DNA of 47,556 bases from Paenibacillus hemerocallicola (GCF_006265175.1 NZ_VDCQ01000074.1:1-47556); one strand, 5' to 3'; shown: positions 1-9,785, counted from the stretch's first letter. The notes: a model not told the origin generated them from the letters alone. Program-made: numbers and translations.

Positions 1-49
1 CCGAACCCCGAACCCCGAACCCCGAACCCCGAACCCGGAACCCCGAACC
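1..49. repeat. Tandem 7-bp repeat (CCGAACC)n
   Basis: Seven head-to-tail copies of CCGAACC start at the first base. The sixth copy has one change (CGGAACC). The array probably continues to the left of the window, so its full length is unknown. It is intergenic and may be slippage-prone DNA; no function is evident. Confidence 0.9.
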
Positions 50-510
50 CTAATGGCCCAGCGCCTCAATCTTCGATCCCTATTTCTCCCTTGTCCTCCT
101 TGCGATACGTTTCTCGCATGCGCCCGACACCGCCTATCTCCCCTCTCAATGTTTCGTTTTCGATAATTCACGTACACCGATTCCACCCTCTGATCAAGCT
201 TCACTGTACTGAACGCTGGCAGCAGCCGGAGCAATTGGCTGGGGACGGACTGTGCTGTACTCGGCGGCTAACTAGCGTCCGACCACGCTTTTCACTATTG
301 TTTACAAGCATATTTCCCCAGCAATAAGGTCAATTGCATCAGGCGGATAAATGAATCTTGCGGGCCAAGCGGAAAAGTGGCGCACCGGAGAGGGCATTGG
401 TTATTTGATATGGCGGTGCCCCGGCCTATACTGAAATCCGACGGCAGGGCAAGGGTCATATCGCAATCCGCCTGACACGCTGCTCCGCCGCTACAACATC
501 GATACGGGAA
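50..510. other. Intergenic region upstream of the transporter operon; no gene recognised
   Basis: I see no convincing coding frame here. Short frames on both strands lack ribosome binding sites and resemble nothing I know. The permease frame is open back to a TGA at 406-408 but has no good start before 511. A weak promoter-like pair (TTTACA, 17 bp, ATAAGG) lies near 300-330. No operator could be assigned. Confidence 0.4.
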
Positions 511-1413
511 GTGATCGCCATCGTAAAAGCAATGATTCGCAGCAAAGCGTACTATGTCATGTTTTTCATCCCGCTCGTCTATTTTCTCGTGTTCCACTAC
601 GTACCGATGTTCGGGATCCTGATCGCCTTCAAAAACTACAACGTGTTCCAGGGCGTATTCGACAGCCCCTGGGTCGGAACGAAATATTTCCGCCAGTTTT
701 TGACCGATCCGTACTTTTACAAGCTTGTCCGGAACACGCTGCTGATCGGCTTGTACCATATTATGTTTTCGTTCCCGGCTCCTATCGTACTGGCGCTCCT
801 GTTGAACGAATTGAAGCATCATGTGTTCAAGCGGTTCGTACAGACGGTCAGCTATTTGCCGCATTTTTTGTCTACGGTCGTGGTGGTCGGGATTATCGTC
901 AACTTCATGTCCTATGACGGGATTATGAATCAATTTATGGGGTTGCTCGGCTTGGAGCCGGTCCATTTCCTGATGAGCCCGGAATGGTTCCGCTCGATTT
1001 ACATCGGATCGGAAATTTGGCAGGGGATCGGCTGGGGCTCGATCATTTATTTGGCCGCCTTGACGGCGATCGATCCGCAGCTGTACGAGGCGGCGACTAT
1101 CGACGGGGCGAACCGGTGGAAGCAAATGATCCATGTGACGCTGCCGGGAATCGCGCCTACGATCGTCATCCTGCTCCTGTTCAATATCGGAGCGGTGATG
1201 AACGTTTCGTTCGAGAAAATATTGCTGTTGTCCAACGGGTCCAACCAGGATGCATCCGACGTCATCGCCTTGCATGTATACCGGAGAGGGCTCATCTCGA
1301 GCGATTTCAGCTACGCGACGGCCGTGGGGCTGTTCAATTCGGTGATCGCCGTCCTGCTGCTTACCTTCGCCAATCGGGTCAGCAAAAAAGTGAGCGAAAC
1401 GAGCCTGTGGTAA
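511..1413 (+). CDS. Carbohydrate ABC transporter permease, LplB/UgpA type
   Basis: Membrane permease of a CUT1-type sugar importer; with the next permease it forms the channel fed by the lipoprotein at 2428. The 300-residue length and about six hydrophobic segments fit LplB-like proteins. The EAA loop that docks the ATPase is visible from about residue 193 (EAATIDGANRWKQM). The start is a GTG with a weak GGGAA just upstream; ATG at 532 is the alternative, and only about ten residues precede the first membrane segment. No ATPase gene lies nearby, as is usual for this subfamily, which relies on a shared MsmX-type ATPase encoded elsewhere (family knowledge). The substrate is probably an oligosaccharide, but which one cannot be read from the sequence. 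Confidence 0.9.
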   Translation: MIAIVKAMIRSKAYYVMFFIPLVYFLVFHYVPMFGILIAFKNYNVFQGVFDSPWVGTKYFRQFLTDPYFYKLVRNTLLIGLYHIMFSFPAPIVLALLLNELKHHVFKRFVQTVSYLPHFLSTVVVVGIIVNFMSYDGIMNQFMGLLGLEPVHFLMSPEWFRSIYIGSEIWQGIGWGSIIYLAALTAIDPQLYEAATIDGANRWKQMIHVTLPGIAPTIVILLLFNIGAVMNVSFEKILLLSNGSNQDASDVIALHVYRRGLISSDFSYATAVGLFNSVIAVLLLTFANRVSKKVSETSLW

Positions 1414-1459
1414 GCTGTGCCCGAAAAACCGCAAATCGGCCGAGAAAGAAGGGAATCCG

Positions 1460-2338
1460 GTGAAAATACGCCGAAGCATCGCCTCCATAACGTTCGATAC
1501 GTTCAATATCGCGTTCATGCTGGGTCTCATCTTCATTACGTTTTATCCGCTGTACCATATCTTCGTCGTATCGATCAGCGACGGCCATTCCGTCCTGAGG
1601 GGCGAAGTGAGCTTTTGGCCGGTCGGCCCGAACCTGGATACGTACCGCCTGTTGCTGGAGGATCCGGCAATCATCCGTTCCTATGCGAATACGGTGCTGT
1701 ACACCGTCATTGGGACGTTGGTCAACATGGTCTGCACGATTTTATGCGCGTACCCGCTGTCCAAGAAAGAGTTTTACGGAAGAGGCTTTTTTACGCTGCT
1801 TATCGTATTTACGATGTTTTTCAGCGGGGGCTTGATTCCGTCGTATCTGCTCGTGCAAAAGCTGGGGATGGTCAACACGATGTGGGCGCTCGTCGTTCCG
1901 GGAGCGATCAGCGCTTGGAACATGATCGTCATGCGGACGTTTTTCCAGGGACTTCCGAACGAGCTGTTCGAATCGGCACGCATCGACGGGGCGAGCGAGC
2001 TGCTTGTGCTGTGGAGGCTCGTCCTGCCGCTGTCGCTGCCGATCATCGCCACGATCTCGATGTTTTATGCCGTCGGCCATTGGAACAGCTTCTTCCCGGC
2101 CTTGATTTACTTGAACGAGAAGGCGAAATATCCCGTACAAATTTTGCTGCGCAATATCGTCGTTATGGGGCAAATGTCGGAGCAAAGCCAAGAGCTGAGC
2201 GGACCGTATGCGGCGGTAACGTCCACGAATATCAAATATGCGGTCATCATGATCGTCGTGGCGCCGATTATCGCGGTCTATCCGTTCATTCAAAAGTATT
2301 TCATCAAGGGGGTGATGATCGGCTCCTTGAAAGGATGA
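1460..2338 (+). CDS. Carbohydrate ABC transporter permease, LplC/YtcP type
   Basis: Second membrane subunit of the same importer, 292 residues with about six hydrophobic segments and an EAA loop from about residue 171 (ESARIDGASELLVLW). The GTG start at 1460 has a good AGAAGGGA site upstream and lies 46 bp after the first permease, so the two are probably co-transcribed. The C-terminus (IQKYFIKGVMIGSLKG) is the standard ending of LplC-like permeases. It is expected to pair one-to-one with the LplB-type subunit and to bind the same shared ATPase. Confidence 0.9.
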   Translation: MKIRRSIASITFDTFNIAFMLGLIFITFYPLYHIFVVSISDGHSVLRGEVSFWPVGPNLDTYRLLLEDPAIIRSYANTVLYTVIGTLVNMVCTILCAYPLSKKEFYGRGFFTLLIVFTMFFSGGLIPSYLLVQKLGMVNTMWALVVPGAISAWNMIVMRTFFQGLPNELFESARIDGASELLVLWRLVLPLSLPIIATISMFYAVGHWNSFFPALIYLNEKAKYPVQILLRNIVVMGQMSEQSQELSGPYAAVTSTNIKYAVIMIVVAPIIAVYPFIQKYFIKGVMIGSLKG

Positions 2339-2380
2339 GGGCGGCCGCCTCGCGGACGGCTTGCACGCGCGTCCTATGCT

Positions 2381-2409
2381 TTTCCACGTCGAATGAATGC
2401 TGTTACAAT
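2381..2409 (+). promoter_or_regulatory. Possible internal promoter ahead of the binding-protein gene
   Basis: TTTCCA (2381-2386), a 17-bp spacer and TACAAT (2404-2409) lie just before the ribosome binding site of the binding protein. A separate promoter would let the lipoprotein be made in excess over the permeases, which is common for such importers. Base matches only. Confidence 0.35.
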
Positions 2410-2427
2410 GGTTAACGGAGGGGTACA

Positions 2428-3981
2428 ATGTCAAACAAACGATGGAAGACCGGACTCCTGCTGTCCGCGGCTTCTACCGCAGTGCTGCTGTCGGGCTGCT
2501 CGGGCAACAAGACCGATGCCGGCGGGACCGAAGCGCAGCAAGGCGCCAAGCCGATGACGCTGAAAATGATCCGCTACGAGCATCCGTCGCAGGCGCTCAA
2601 GCAAAATACGCCGGTGCTGAAGGAGATCGCCAAGCAGACGGGCGTCACGCTCCAGGTGGAAGGCGTGCCGCAGAGCAACTACAAGGACAAGAAGCAGGTG
2701 CTGATCGGCACGAACAACATTCCGGACGTGATACTGGTCGATCAGAACGATATTTTTCAATATGCGAAAACGGGCATTTTCCTGAACATTTCCGATTATT
2801 TGGACCAGGCGCCGAATTTGAAAAAACGGCTGCAGGACAATCCGGAGACGAACAAGCTGCTGATTGACGGCAAGCTGTACGGCTTCCCGATTACCGCGCA
2901 AAATCAGCTGTCCGCCGGCAAGGCGCCGATGATCCGCACCGATTTGCTGAAAAAACACAATTTGAAGACGCCGGCGACCTACGACGAGCTGTACGCAACC
3001 TTGAAGCAGCTGAAGGCGGCCTATCCCGACTCTACGCCGTGGACGGCCCGGGGGATGGGTTCGATTCTGGACGCTGTCGCATACGGAATGGGCTCCGGCT
3101 ACGGCATGTATTTCGATCCCGACGTCAAGGGCGGCTCCTACGTATACGGGACGAACAAGCCGGAATTCAAGGAAGTGCTCGCTTATTTGAACAAGCTGTA
3201 CGCCGAGAAGCTGCTCGATCCCGATTTCGCGGTCAATACGCAGCAGAAATGGGCGGAGAAGCTCAGCACGGGGAAAGCGTTTTTCTACTTCGACAACAAT
3301 ACGTTCGCCGTCAATTATAATCAGGCTATGCAAAAGGATAACCCGGAAGCGAAGCTCGACCTGATCCCGTACTTGGGCAACGGCAAAGGGAGCATCCGCG
3401 GCTTCGCCTATCCGAAGGCCGGTTGGATTTCCGAGCTGTACGCGGTAAGCTCGAAGGTGAAAGATCCCGCCGCGATCGTGAAATTTTACGACTGGCTGTA
3501 CAGCGAAGAAGGAACCCTTGTCGCGAACTTCGGGGTGCGCGGGGAGACGTTCGACATCGCGAACGGAAAGCCCAAGCTGCTGGACGCCGTTATCGACAAA
3601 TACAAGACGGCCGCCGATCCGGCGCGCGCGATGCTGTCCGAGCTGGGCGCTGGATATTTGACCATCGCCCCGCATGTCGACGAGACGCCGATCATCCAAG
3701 TATCCGACCCCGATCTGGTGCGCTGGGGCGAGCAGATCGACAAAGATCCGGGCTCGAAAATCCGCGCTCCGTCGTTGAAGCCGCCATTTACGGACGAAGA
3801 AAACGAGCAGATCAAGCAAATTACTTCGAAGCTGAGCCCGATATTGGCCGATGTGCTCAAATTCATCATGGGCGCGAAGCCGCTCGGCGAATTCGACGCC
3901 TTCGTCAAAGCGTTGAACGACAACGGCGTGCCGCAGCTCGAGACCATCTATAATACGGCGATGAGCCGGGTGAAGCGATGA
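2428..3981 (+). CDS. Extracellular solute-binding lipoprotein of the sugar ABC transporter
   Basis: A 517-residue substrate-binding protein (SBP family 1, LipO-like) expected to be anchored to the outer face of the membrane and to deliver a carbohydrate to the two permeases upstream. The N-terminus has a positively charged start, a hydrophobic stretch and a lipobox LLSGC with the lipid-modified cysteine at residue 24, followed by a polar linker. The start ATG has a strong GGAGGGG site. The length is typical of the large LipO-like group used for oligosaccharides. Its last bases overlap the sialidase-like gene by 4 bp (ATGA), so the two are translationally coupled. The ligand cannot be deduced. 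Confidence 0.92.
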   Translation: MSNKRWKTGLLLSAASTAVLLSGCSGNKTDAGGTEAQQGAKPMTLKMIRYEHPSQALKQNTPVLKEIAKQTGVTLQVEGVPQSNYKDKKQVLIGTNNIPDVILVDQNDIFQYAKTGIFLNISDYLDQAPNLKKRLQDNPETNKLLIDGKLYGFPITAQNQLSAGKAPMIRTDLLKKHNLKTPATYDELYATLKQLKAAYPDSTPWTARGMGSILDAVAYGMGSGYGMYFDPDVKGGSYVYGTNKPEFKEVLAYLNKLYAEKLLDPDFAVNTQQKWAEKLSTGKAFFYFDNNTFAVNYNQAMQKDNPEAKLDLIPYLGNGKGSIRGFAYPKAGWISELYAVSSKVKDPAAIVKFYDWLYSEEGTLVANFGVRGETFDIANGKPKLLDAVIDKYKTAADPARAMLSELGAGYLTIAPHVDETPIIQVSDPDLVRWGEQIDKDPGSKIRAPSLKPPFTDEENEQIKQITSKLSPILADVLKFIMGAKPLGEFDAFVKALNDNGVPQLETIYNTAMSRVKR

Positions 3982-5099
3982 CGACGATCGTGAATTCGCT
4001 CAATGAGCGGAAGCGGGCCAAGCTGCACGTTGAAACCGTTACTATATTCAAGCCTGGCGCCGACGGGCAATGGTCGTACTCGCATCATCCGCATCTCGCT
4101 TCTTACAACGGCCGTTATTACGCCATCTGGTCGAGCGGCAAAGTCAATGAGGACGATGTCGGGCAGAGGCTGATGATATCCTCATCGGACGATTTCGTCC
4201 GCTGGTCCGAGCCGTGCCCGCTCGTCGATTCCACGCCGGGGATTTATGCAGACGCCGTATTGACGGCGGCCGGATTCCATCAGTACGGAGACGAGCTGGT
4301 CGCCTACTGCGGGCAGTACGAATACAAGGCCGAGCATCTGGAGAACGGCTCGCGCAAGGACGGGGACCGCGGACATATGAACACGTCGCTGTACGCGGTC
4401 TCGACAAAGGACGGCTCCCGGTGGAGCGCGCCGATTCCGCTGCACGTGCCGATTATCCCGAATCACGGGCCGCAGCGGACACGCTCCGGAAGACTGATCA
4501 TCAGCGGCAATATCATGTTCCCTTATACGGACGATCCGACCGGCTTGTCCGGCTGGACCCGCGCGGGCATTTACCCGCCGGAGGCGGAGAGTTCCATTGT
4601 CGACGACTCGGAATCGTTTTGGCGGGTCAAAGAAATGAAAGGATGGCCGGCCGGCTTGTGCGAAGGCTCGTTTTACGAGACCGCGGACGGGATGATCCAC
4701 ATGATGCTGAGGAGCGGAGCGGGACGGCTGTGGGTAACGCGCAGCGGCGATGACGGCATGACCTGGACCGAGCCGGAACCGACGCCGTTTACCGACAACA
4801 ACAGCAAGTTTCATTTCGGAACATTGCCCGACGGCCGAATTTATTATGTCGGCACGCCCGACCCGCTGCCTCGCGGACGGCGAAATCCTTTGGTGCTGTC
4901 GCTGTCCGAAGACGGATTCCGCTTCGACCGGCACTTTATACTGAAGGATGAGTCTTGCGAGCGGCAATTCCCGGGCATGTACAAGGGCGGCGACTACGGT
5001 TATCCGCATACGCTCGTGCACGGCGGCTTTCTTCATGTCATTTACTCGGTCTGCAAGGAAGGCGTGTCGGCCTTGCGCGTGCCGATCGAAACGATATAA
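3978..5099 (+). CDS. Sialidase-superfamily (BNR/Asp-box) glycoside hydrolase-like protein
   Basis: A 373-residue six-bladed propeller protein of the exo-alpha-sialidase superfamily. An Asp-box is visible at about residues 256-263 (SGDDGMTW), and the pattern of short blade motifs (HPHLASYNGRYYAIW, SLYAVSTKDGSRW) fits. No signal peptide is present, so it should act in the cytoplasm on the sugar brought in by the transporter; the 4-bp ATGA overlap with the binding-protein gene supports this. True sialidase activity is not assured, because the superfamily includes hydrolases and lyases for other acidic or rhamnose-rich sugars. The catalytic Arg triad could not be confirmed by eye. Confidence 0.8.
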   Translation: MTTIVNSLNERKRAKLHVETVTIFKPGADGQWSYSHHPHLASYNGRYYAIWSSGKVNEDDVGQRLMISSSDDFVRWSEPCPLVDSTPGIYADAVLTAAGFHQYGDELVAYCGQYEYKAEHLENGSRKDGDRGHMNTSLYAVSTKDGSRWSAPIPLHVPIIPNHGPQRTRSGRLIISGNIMFPYTDDPTGLSGWTRAGIYPPEAESSIVDDSESFWRVKEMKGWPAGLCEGSFYETADGMIHMMLRSGAGRLWVTRSGDDGMTWTEPEPTPFTDNNSKFHFGTLPDGRIYYVGTPDPLPRGRRNPLVLSLSEDGFRFDRHFILKDESCERQFPGMYKGGDYGYPHTLVHGGFLHVIYSVCKEGVSALRVPIETI

Positions 5100-5136
5100 C
5101 GGCACGACGATTATGGAATTCGGAGGATGAGCAGCG

Positions 5137-7503
5137 TTGAGACTGAGGATACCCGCAAACCGGCTTTTTTACAAAATCCTGCTCTACTTCTTGTCTCTCC
5201 TCATTCCGATCGTCGTGATCGGCGTCGTCACGTATGTCAATTTCGTGTCCGAATACAAGAGCGAATTCGCCGCGAGATCGGCGATGAGTCTGCGGTTTTC
5301 GGCCGACCTGATCGATGCCCATCTGCGGACGGTGCAGGAGGCGGGAATCGGCTTTTTCAGCGATGCGAAGGTGAACGGGCTGTTGAAGCCCGATGACCAA
5401 TATACGCTCGAGGATCGGGCGGGCTTGCTGGACATTTTGCAAAGCTTGAAGCGAACCGGGGCGATTTTGACGGAATTCGCCGATGATTTGTTCATGTTCA
5501 TCGATCACGACAAGGTGTATACGACTTCCGGCATCGAAGACTTCGAGCCGTTTTTCGGCCGGGTGATGAGCTATGGATCGTTCGATGCGGAGTACTGGAG
5601 GAGGACGATCCGCTCCGAGCGGGTGATCGATATATTGGAGCCGTCAACATTACGGACAGTCCGCGGCTCCGGGATCGTCGTTCCGGTGATCGTCGCAAGC
5701 ATGGTGCGCGGCAATAACGCCGTGCTCGCGGCCAATATTTCCGTCGAATCGTTGCGCAGCACGCTGAAAGGAAACGCCGCGTTTCCTTCGACGCGGTTCG
5801 TGGCGCTCGACGGACGAGGCAGGGTCGTGTTCGGGATGGAGGACGCGGCCGACAAGGAGTCGCCGATACCGGGCAAGCTGGCCGAATCGTTCCCGGACGG
5901 CAACGCGGGCAGCTTGGAGCTGGCGCTCGGCGGGAAGGACTACTTCGTCTCTTACGTCCAGTCGGACGTATACGGCTGGAAGCTGTATGCGTTGACTCCG
6001 ATGGCCGAGTTTGCGGATCGGGCGAGCGGCATTTTGAACATGATCGTTCTGATCTGTGCCGTGCTTGTCGTCATCGGACTGTCCTTTTCGTTTATATTCG
6101 CATTCAAGCTGTATACCCCGATACAGCGAATCAAGGACGCTTTGGCCGATCCCGGCGAACCGCGCGACGATCCGGAGCCGGCTTCCGACGACTATGGCGA
6201 GATCGGCCACGGCATTCGCCGCCTGATTCGGAGCAGTCGTACGTTCGAGTTGCAGCTCAACAGCGTATGGAGCGAATATATGGACCAGACGCTGCTCCAT
6301 TTGATCAAGGATCGGGAAATTCCGAACGAGGCCGAGCTGCACAAGCTGTTCCGGGAACGGCTCGGTTTTGCGAAGGACGGTTACCGCGTCTGCAACATTC
6401 ATTTTCAATTCAAGGAAGCGTTCTACGAGCATATCCCGGACGAGGACCGGATAGTCGTCTGGAGCAAGCTGAGGAAGCTGATCGGGGCGTTTCTGGGCGT
6501 GCACTTCCGGCTGTACGTGCTGGAATGCACCCGTCATCTGTACGTATGCGTTATCGAGCCCGGTGAAGGGGACGACGATCAGGCCGCGCTGCGCAAAGCG
6601 CTGGACGAATTCATGCGGACGTTTCAATTCGATTTGCAATATTGCATCATCCGGGTAGGCATCGGCCAAGTCCGCGAAGGGGTAAGAGGTATCGGCGAAT
6701 CGTACAAGGAAGCGATGCTGGCTCTTCAGCACGCCGACGGAGCCAGCGATTGCGAAATTGTCCAGTACGAACGGCTCGCAATCCGTCCGAGCGTCTTGTA
6801 TACGTTCGCCGACGAGATCAAGCTGATGAACGGTCTGAAGGCGGGGGAGGCGGCCGTTAAGGAAAAAGTGTCGGAGTTTGTGCGCCAGCACGAGGAACGG
6901 GGCGCTTCCCCGCACGCTCTGGCCGTGCTGCTGACGGACCTGTACCGGACGGGGCTGCGCTTCGTGATGGAGCAAGGCCTCGACCGAGATCGGCTCGTAT
7001 CCGAAGAGGCCGACGGACTGCTGGGCGACTCGGACGAATGGCCGGTCCGTTACGAAAACAAGAAGGAGATGCTGCTGGGCTTCTATGACCGTCTCGCAGC
7101 CGAGCTGGGCGCGAGGCAGCAAACTTACAAGGCGAATTCCCTCATATCCGCCATAACAGACATGATCGAAACGGAATACGGACGCGAGCTGTATTTGGAA
7201 AGCATCTCCGATCGTCTCGGCCTGTCGCCCAAGTACGTTTCGCGGATATTCAAGGAAAAGACCGGGATGAATATTACCGAATATATGAATCGGGTTCGCA
7301 TCGATCAAGCGAAGCTGCTGCTCTCCGGGACGGATATGACGATCGGCGATATCGCCGAACGGGTCGGGATCAACAGCCGTACGACCTTTCTGCGCATATT
7401 CAAAAAAACGGAGGGCATCGCCCCGCAAAGCTACCGCAAAGCGGAGTGGGACAAGAACGGTACGCCCGCGACGTCAGGCCGGAATGCGGGAGCGGACGAT
7501 TAA
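5137..7503 (+). CDS. Membrane-anchored AraC-family regulator with extracellular sensor
   Basis: A 788-residue one-component regulator of the type common beside Paenibacillus sugar transporters. A first membrane segment (about residues 8-30) and a second (about 299-328) bracket an extracellular sensor of roughly 270 residues. A cytoplasmic linker follows and ends in a double helix-turn-helix AraC domain at about 671-770 (ISDRLGLSPKYVSRIFKEKT; IAERVGINSRTTFLRIFKKT). The TTG start at 5137 has GGAGG about 10 bp upstream. It lies 37 bp after the sialidase-like gene, so it is probably in the operon and activates it in response to an extracellular carbohydrate (inference from position). No separate histidine kinase is needed in this architecture. 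Confidence 0.9.
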   Translation: MRLRIPANRLFYKILLYFLSLLIPIVVIGVVTYVNFVSEYKSEFAARSAMSLRFSADLIDAHLRTVQEAGIGFFSDAKVNGLLKPDDQYTLEDRAGLLDILQSLKRTGAILTEFADDLFMFIDHDKVYTTSGIEDFEPFFGRVMSYGSFDAEYWRRTIRSERVIDILEPSTLRTVRGSGIVVPVIVASMVRGNNAVLAANISVESLRSTLKGNAAFPSTRFVALDGRGRVVFGMEDAADKESPIPGKLAESFPDGNAGSLELALGGKDYFVSYVQSDVYGWKLYALTPMAEFADRASGILNMIVLICAVLVVIGLSFSFIFAFKLYTPIQRIKDALADPGEPRDDPEPASDDYGEIGHGIRRLIRSSRTFELQLNSVWSEYMDQTLLHLIKDREIPNEAELHKLFRERLGFAKDGYRVCNIHFQFKEAFYEHIPDEDRIVVWSKLRKLIGAFLGVHFRLYVLECTRHLYVCVIEPGEGDDDQAALRKALDEFMRTFQFDLQYCIIRVGIGQVREGVRGIGESYKEAMLALQHADGASDCEIVQYERLAIRPSVLYTFADEIKLMNGLKAGEAAVKEKVSEFVRQHEERGASPHALAVLLTDLYRTGLRFVMEQGLDRDRLVSEEADGLLGDSDEWPVRYENKKEMLLGFYDRLAAELGARQQTYKANSLISAITDMIETEYGRELYLESISDRLGLSPKYVSRIFKEKTGMNITEYMNRVRIDQAKLLLSGTDMTIGDIAERVGINSRTTFLRIFKKTEGIAPQSYRKAEWDKNGTPATSGRNAGADD

Positions 7504-7568
7504 GCGACACCGGGAGCAGTTCAAAAGGATATTGCCGAATCGGCGCCATAAACGGGAGGCGAACTTTT

Positions 7569-9659
7569 ATGAACGGGAATCGCGACAATGTGGAGAACAC
7601 GCCGTATACCGGCCAGCTGCCGGACGAAGCGGAAGCGGCGGGTATGGCACATAACCGTACGGATAGCGGGAGGAGAAAGTTTTTGGCCGGAATCGGCGTG
7701 GCTGGAGCGGCACTGGCGGCTGGAGGATGGATTCGAGGCGCTGTGCCGTCAGCCTATGCCAAAGGAGGCCCGGTAACGGAATCGGTATATGGACCGCCGC
7801 ATGGCGGCGGAGGCCGATGCCGGCCGGACTGGATCGATGTCCGCTGCCACGGGGCTGCGGGCGACGGCGCAACCGACGATACCGCGGCGATCCAAGCCGC
7901 CTTGGATGCGGCAGCGGGGCGAAACGTCCATTTCCCAGCGGGCATATACCGGTTCACGAGCACGCTGTCGGCTCCGCTCGTCAGACTGGTCGGCGAGGGC
8001 AGCGGGCGTACGACCTTGATGTTCGACCAGATGGCCGGGCTTGACGGCATCGTCTTTCAAGCCGAGTCGATCGTCGGGAAGGAAGGCGGTGTCGAGCATA
8101 TGACGCTTATGACCCGGGGAGCTCACGGCCGTTACGCGATCGCGACTCCTGCCGATTCCTCCCTGTATTACACATACCGGACGCGGTATTTCTTTACGGG
8201 CTTGGAGTTTCGCGGCGACGTGCTGCAAAATGTTTCTTCCGGGTTCGTCTACGACTACGGCTGGGAGAACTATATCCGTTTGGGCGACTGCTGGGGCGCC
8301 TATATCGAGGATGTCGACGCGATAGGCGTATACTTGACGTCGAGCGATCCGCAGGCGCAGCCGGATCATACGTTTCTGACCATGACCGCGGGCGGCGGCG
8401 CTTTGTCGGTCCGGATTAGCAAAGTGACGACGCATGGGGTGAAGCGAGGAATCGAGATCGGCAATCGCGTCTTTTTCTTCATCTCGCATGTCGATATCGC
8501 CCATTCCTACGAAGGGATCGTCTCGACGGGGACGACCGTTTTCTCCGAAGGGCGCATTCACGATACGCTGGTAAACGCCCAGAAGGTCGGGTTGTTTCTG
8601 AACAACCGGTCGTGGACGGCGATCCATAACGTCGCGATCGGACGGCACAAGTCCGGTTACGACCATGGCGGCGATTGGTACGGCATCAAGCTGGAAAACG
8701 TGGGGAAATCGTGGATCGGCAATATCCGCGTACAGGCGGACACGAGCGTGACGGTGTTTACGGGGACGTCGTACGGCTTCCATTTTACGGGCAGCAACGG
8801 GCTTACGCTCGACGGTCTCATTCCCGGCTTGGGACTGCATTACGGCATCTACTTGAACAATTGCGCGCAGCACGTATATGACGGTCTGAACTTTCAGGGA
8901 ACATCCGGCACGGGAATCAGCTTCCAAAACAACTCCCGCGATATAATCGTGGGCCCTCACGTTTTCTCCAACGGATGGACCAAATACGAATTCGGAACGG
9001 TGGACCGCAGCCGCCTCTCGATCGTGCAGAAAGATATGCAGCTCGAGAGCAAGCAGCCGTTTCTCGTCATGCGCGAGACCGACGGAGCGGCGGACGGCAA
9101 GCATTGGCGGATGACCGTCAACAACGGTTCGTTGAACCGGCAAATATTGAACGATTCCGATGGGGGAGCGGTCGATTACGAGCTGGTGCAGCGCACGGGA
9201 GCTTCAGTCGACGGAATCGAGTGGCGGGCCGACACGTTGTACATGAACGGCACGGCCGTTCGGACGAACGATCTCCAGCCTGCGGTTGACAACGCTTACA
9301 CGTTAGGCTCGGCAACGAACCGGTGGAGCGAAATTTATTCGGCGACTCCCGTGATCGTAACGTCGGACGTCCGGGATAAGGCGAATGTCCGCGATAGCGA
9401 GCTCGGCTTGGCGTTTATCGAAGCGCTGCGTCCGGTTTCGTATACGCTGCAGGCTACCGGCAGACCGCATTATGGCCTAATCGCCCAGGAGGTGAAGGGA
9501 GCGCTCGGGTCGCTCGGCGTCGACGACTTCGCAGGCTGGACGGAAGACCGGACGACGGGCAAGCAAGGCTTGCGCTACGAGGAATTCGTCGCTCCGTTGA
9601 TCAAGGCGGTTCAGGAGCTGTCGGCCGAGGTGCGGAGACTCGAAGCGGAACGGAGCTGA
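7569..9659 (+). CDS. Tat-exported pectate-lyase-fold protein with S74 intramolecular chaperone
   Basis: A 696-residue protein starting at ATG 7569 behind GGGAGGCG; the frame is open further upstream but without support. Residues 35-36 are a twin arginine in SGRRKFLAG, followed by a hydrophobic stretch and an AYAKGG cleavage-like site, so Tat export is likely. From about residue 87 a Pectate_lyase_3-type right-handed beta-helix begins (GATDDTAAIQAALDAA). The C-terminal ~120 residues match the Peptidase_S74 endosialidase chaperone: Ser599 and Lys604 in SDVRDK, spaced as in the known self-cleaving dyad, then HYGLIAQEV and a terminal coiled coil. S74 domains normally drive trimer assembly and cut themselves off. 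It follows the sugar locus by 65 bp and probably acts on the same polysaccharide outside the cell. Confidence 0.85.
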   Translation: MNGNRDNVENTPYTGQLPDEAEAAGMAHNRTDSGRRKFLAGIGVAGAALAAGGWIRGAVPSAYAKGGPVTESVYGPPHGGGGRCRPDWIDVRCHGAAGDGATDDTAAIQAALDAAAGRNVHFPAGIYRFTSTLSAPLVRLVGEGSGRTTLMFDQMAGLDGIVFQAESIVGKEGGVEHMTLMTRGAHGRYAIATPADSSLYYTYRTRYFFTGLEFRGDVLQNVSSGFVYDYGWENYIRLGDCWGAYIEDVDAIGVYLTSSDPQAQPDHTFLTMTAGGGALSVRISKVTTHGVKRGIEIGNRVFFFISHVDIAHSYEGIVSTGTTVFSEGRIHDTLVNAQKVGLFLNNRSWTAIHNVAIGRHKSGYDHGGDWYGIKLENVGKSWIGNIRVQADTSVTVFTGTSYGFHFTGSNGLTLDGLIPGLGLHYGIYLNNCAQHVYDGLNFQGTSGTGISFQNNSRDIIVGPHVFSNGWTKYEFGTVDRSRLSIVQKDMQLESKQPFLVMRETDGAADGKHWRMTVNNGSLNRQILNDSDGGAVDYELVQRTGASVDGIEWRADTLYMNGTAVRTNDLQPAVDNAYTLGSATNRWSEIYSATPVIVTSDVRDKANVRDSELGLAFIEALRPVSYTLQATGRPHYGLIAQEVKGALGSLGVDDFAGWTEDRTTGKQGLRYEEFVAPLIKAVQELSAEVRRLEAERS

Positions 9660-9756
9660 AGGAGGTTTGAACCGTCGCCATTTGGGCGATGAACACGGTT
9701 CGGACGGTATCATTCATATCCGCCTGAGTGTGCTGCAATTAGAAGTTAAGCGTTCA

Positions 9757-9785
9757 GACCACCGACTAGTCGGCGGTCTTTTTTT
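9757..9785 (+). terminator. Rho-independent terminator after the beta-helix gene
   Basis: GACCACCGAC and CGGCGGTC form a strong stem around a tiny loop, followed by seven T. It ends the sugar-locus transcript. About 95 bp separate it from the beta-helix stop codon, and no convincing gene lies between. Confidence 0.85.

Noticed and set aside
295-1536. Long minus-strand open frame opposite the first permease
   Set aside because: It is the shadow of a GC-rich coding gene: no ribosome binding site, highly charged low-complexity protein, and membrane-permease motifs on the plus strand.
5650-7428. 592-codon minus-strand frame opposite the AraC regulator
   Set aside because: Shadow frame of biased codons; the plus-strand protein has clear domains and a ribosome binding site.
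7569-9659. S74 protein as a prophage remnant
   Set aside because: No other phage genes are near and it carries a Tat signal within a sugar locus.
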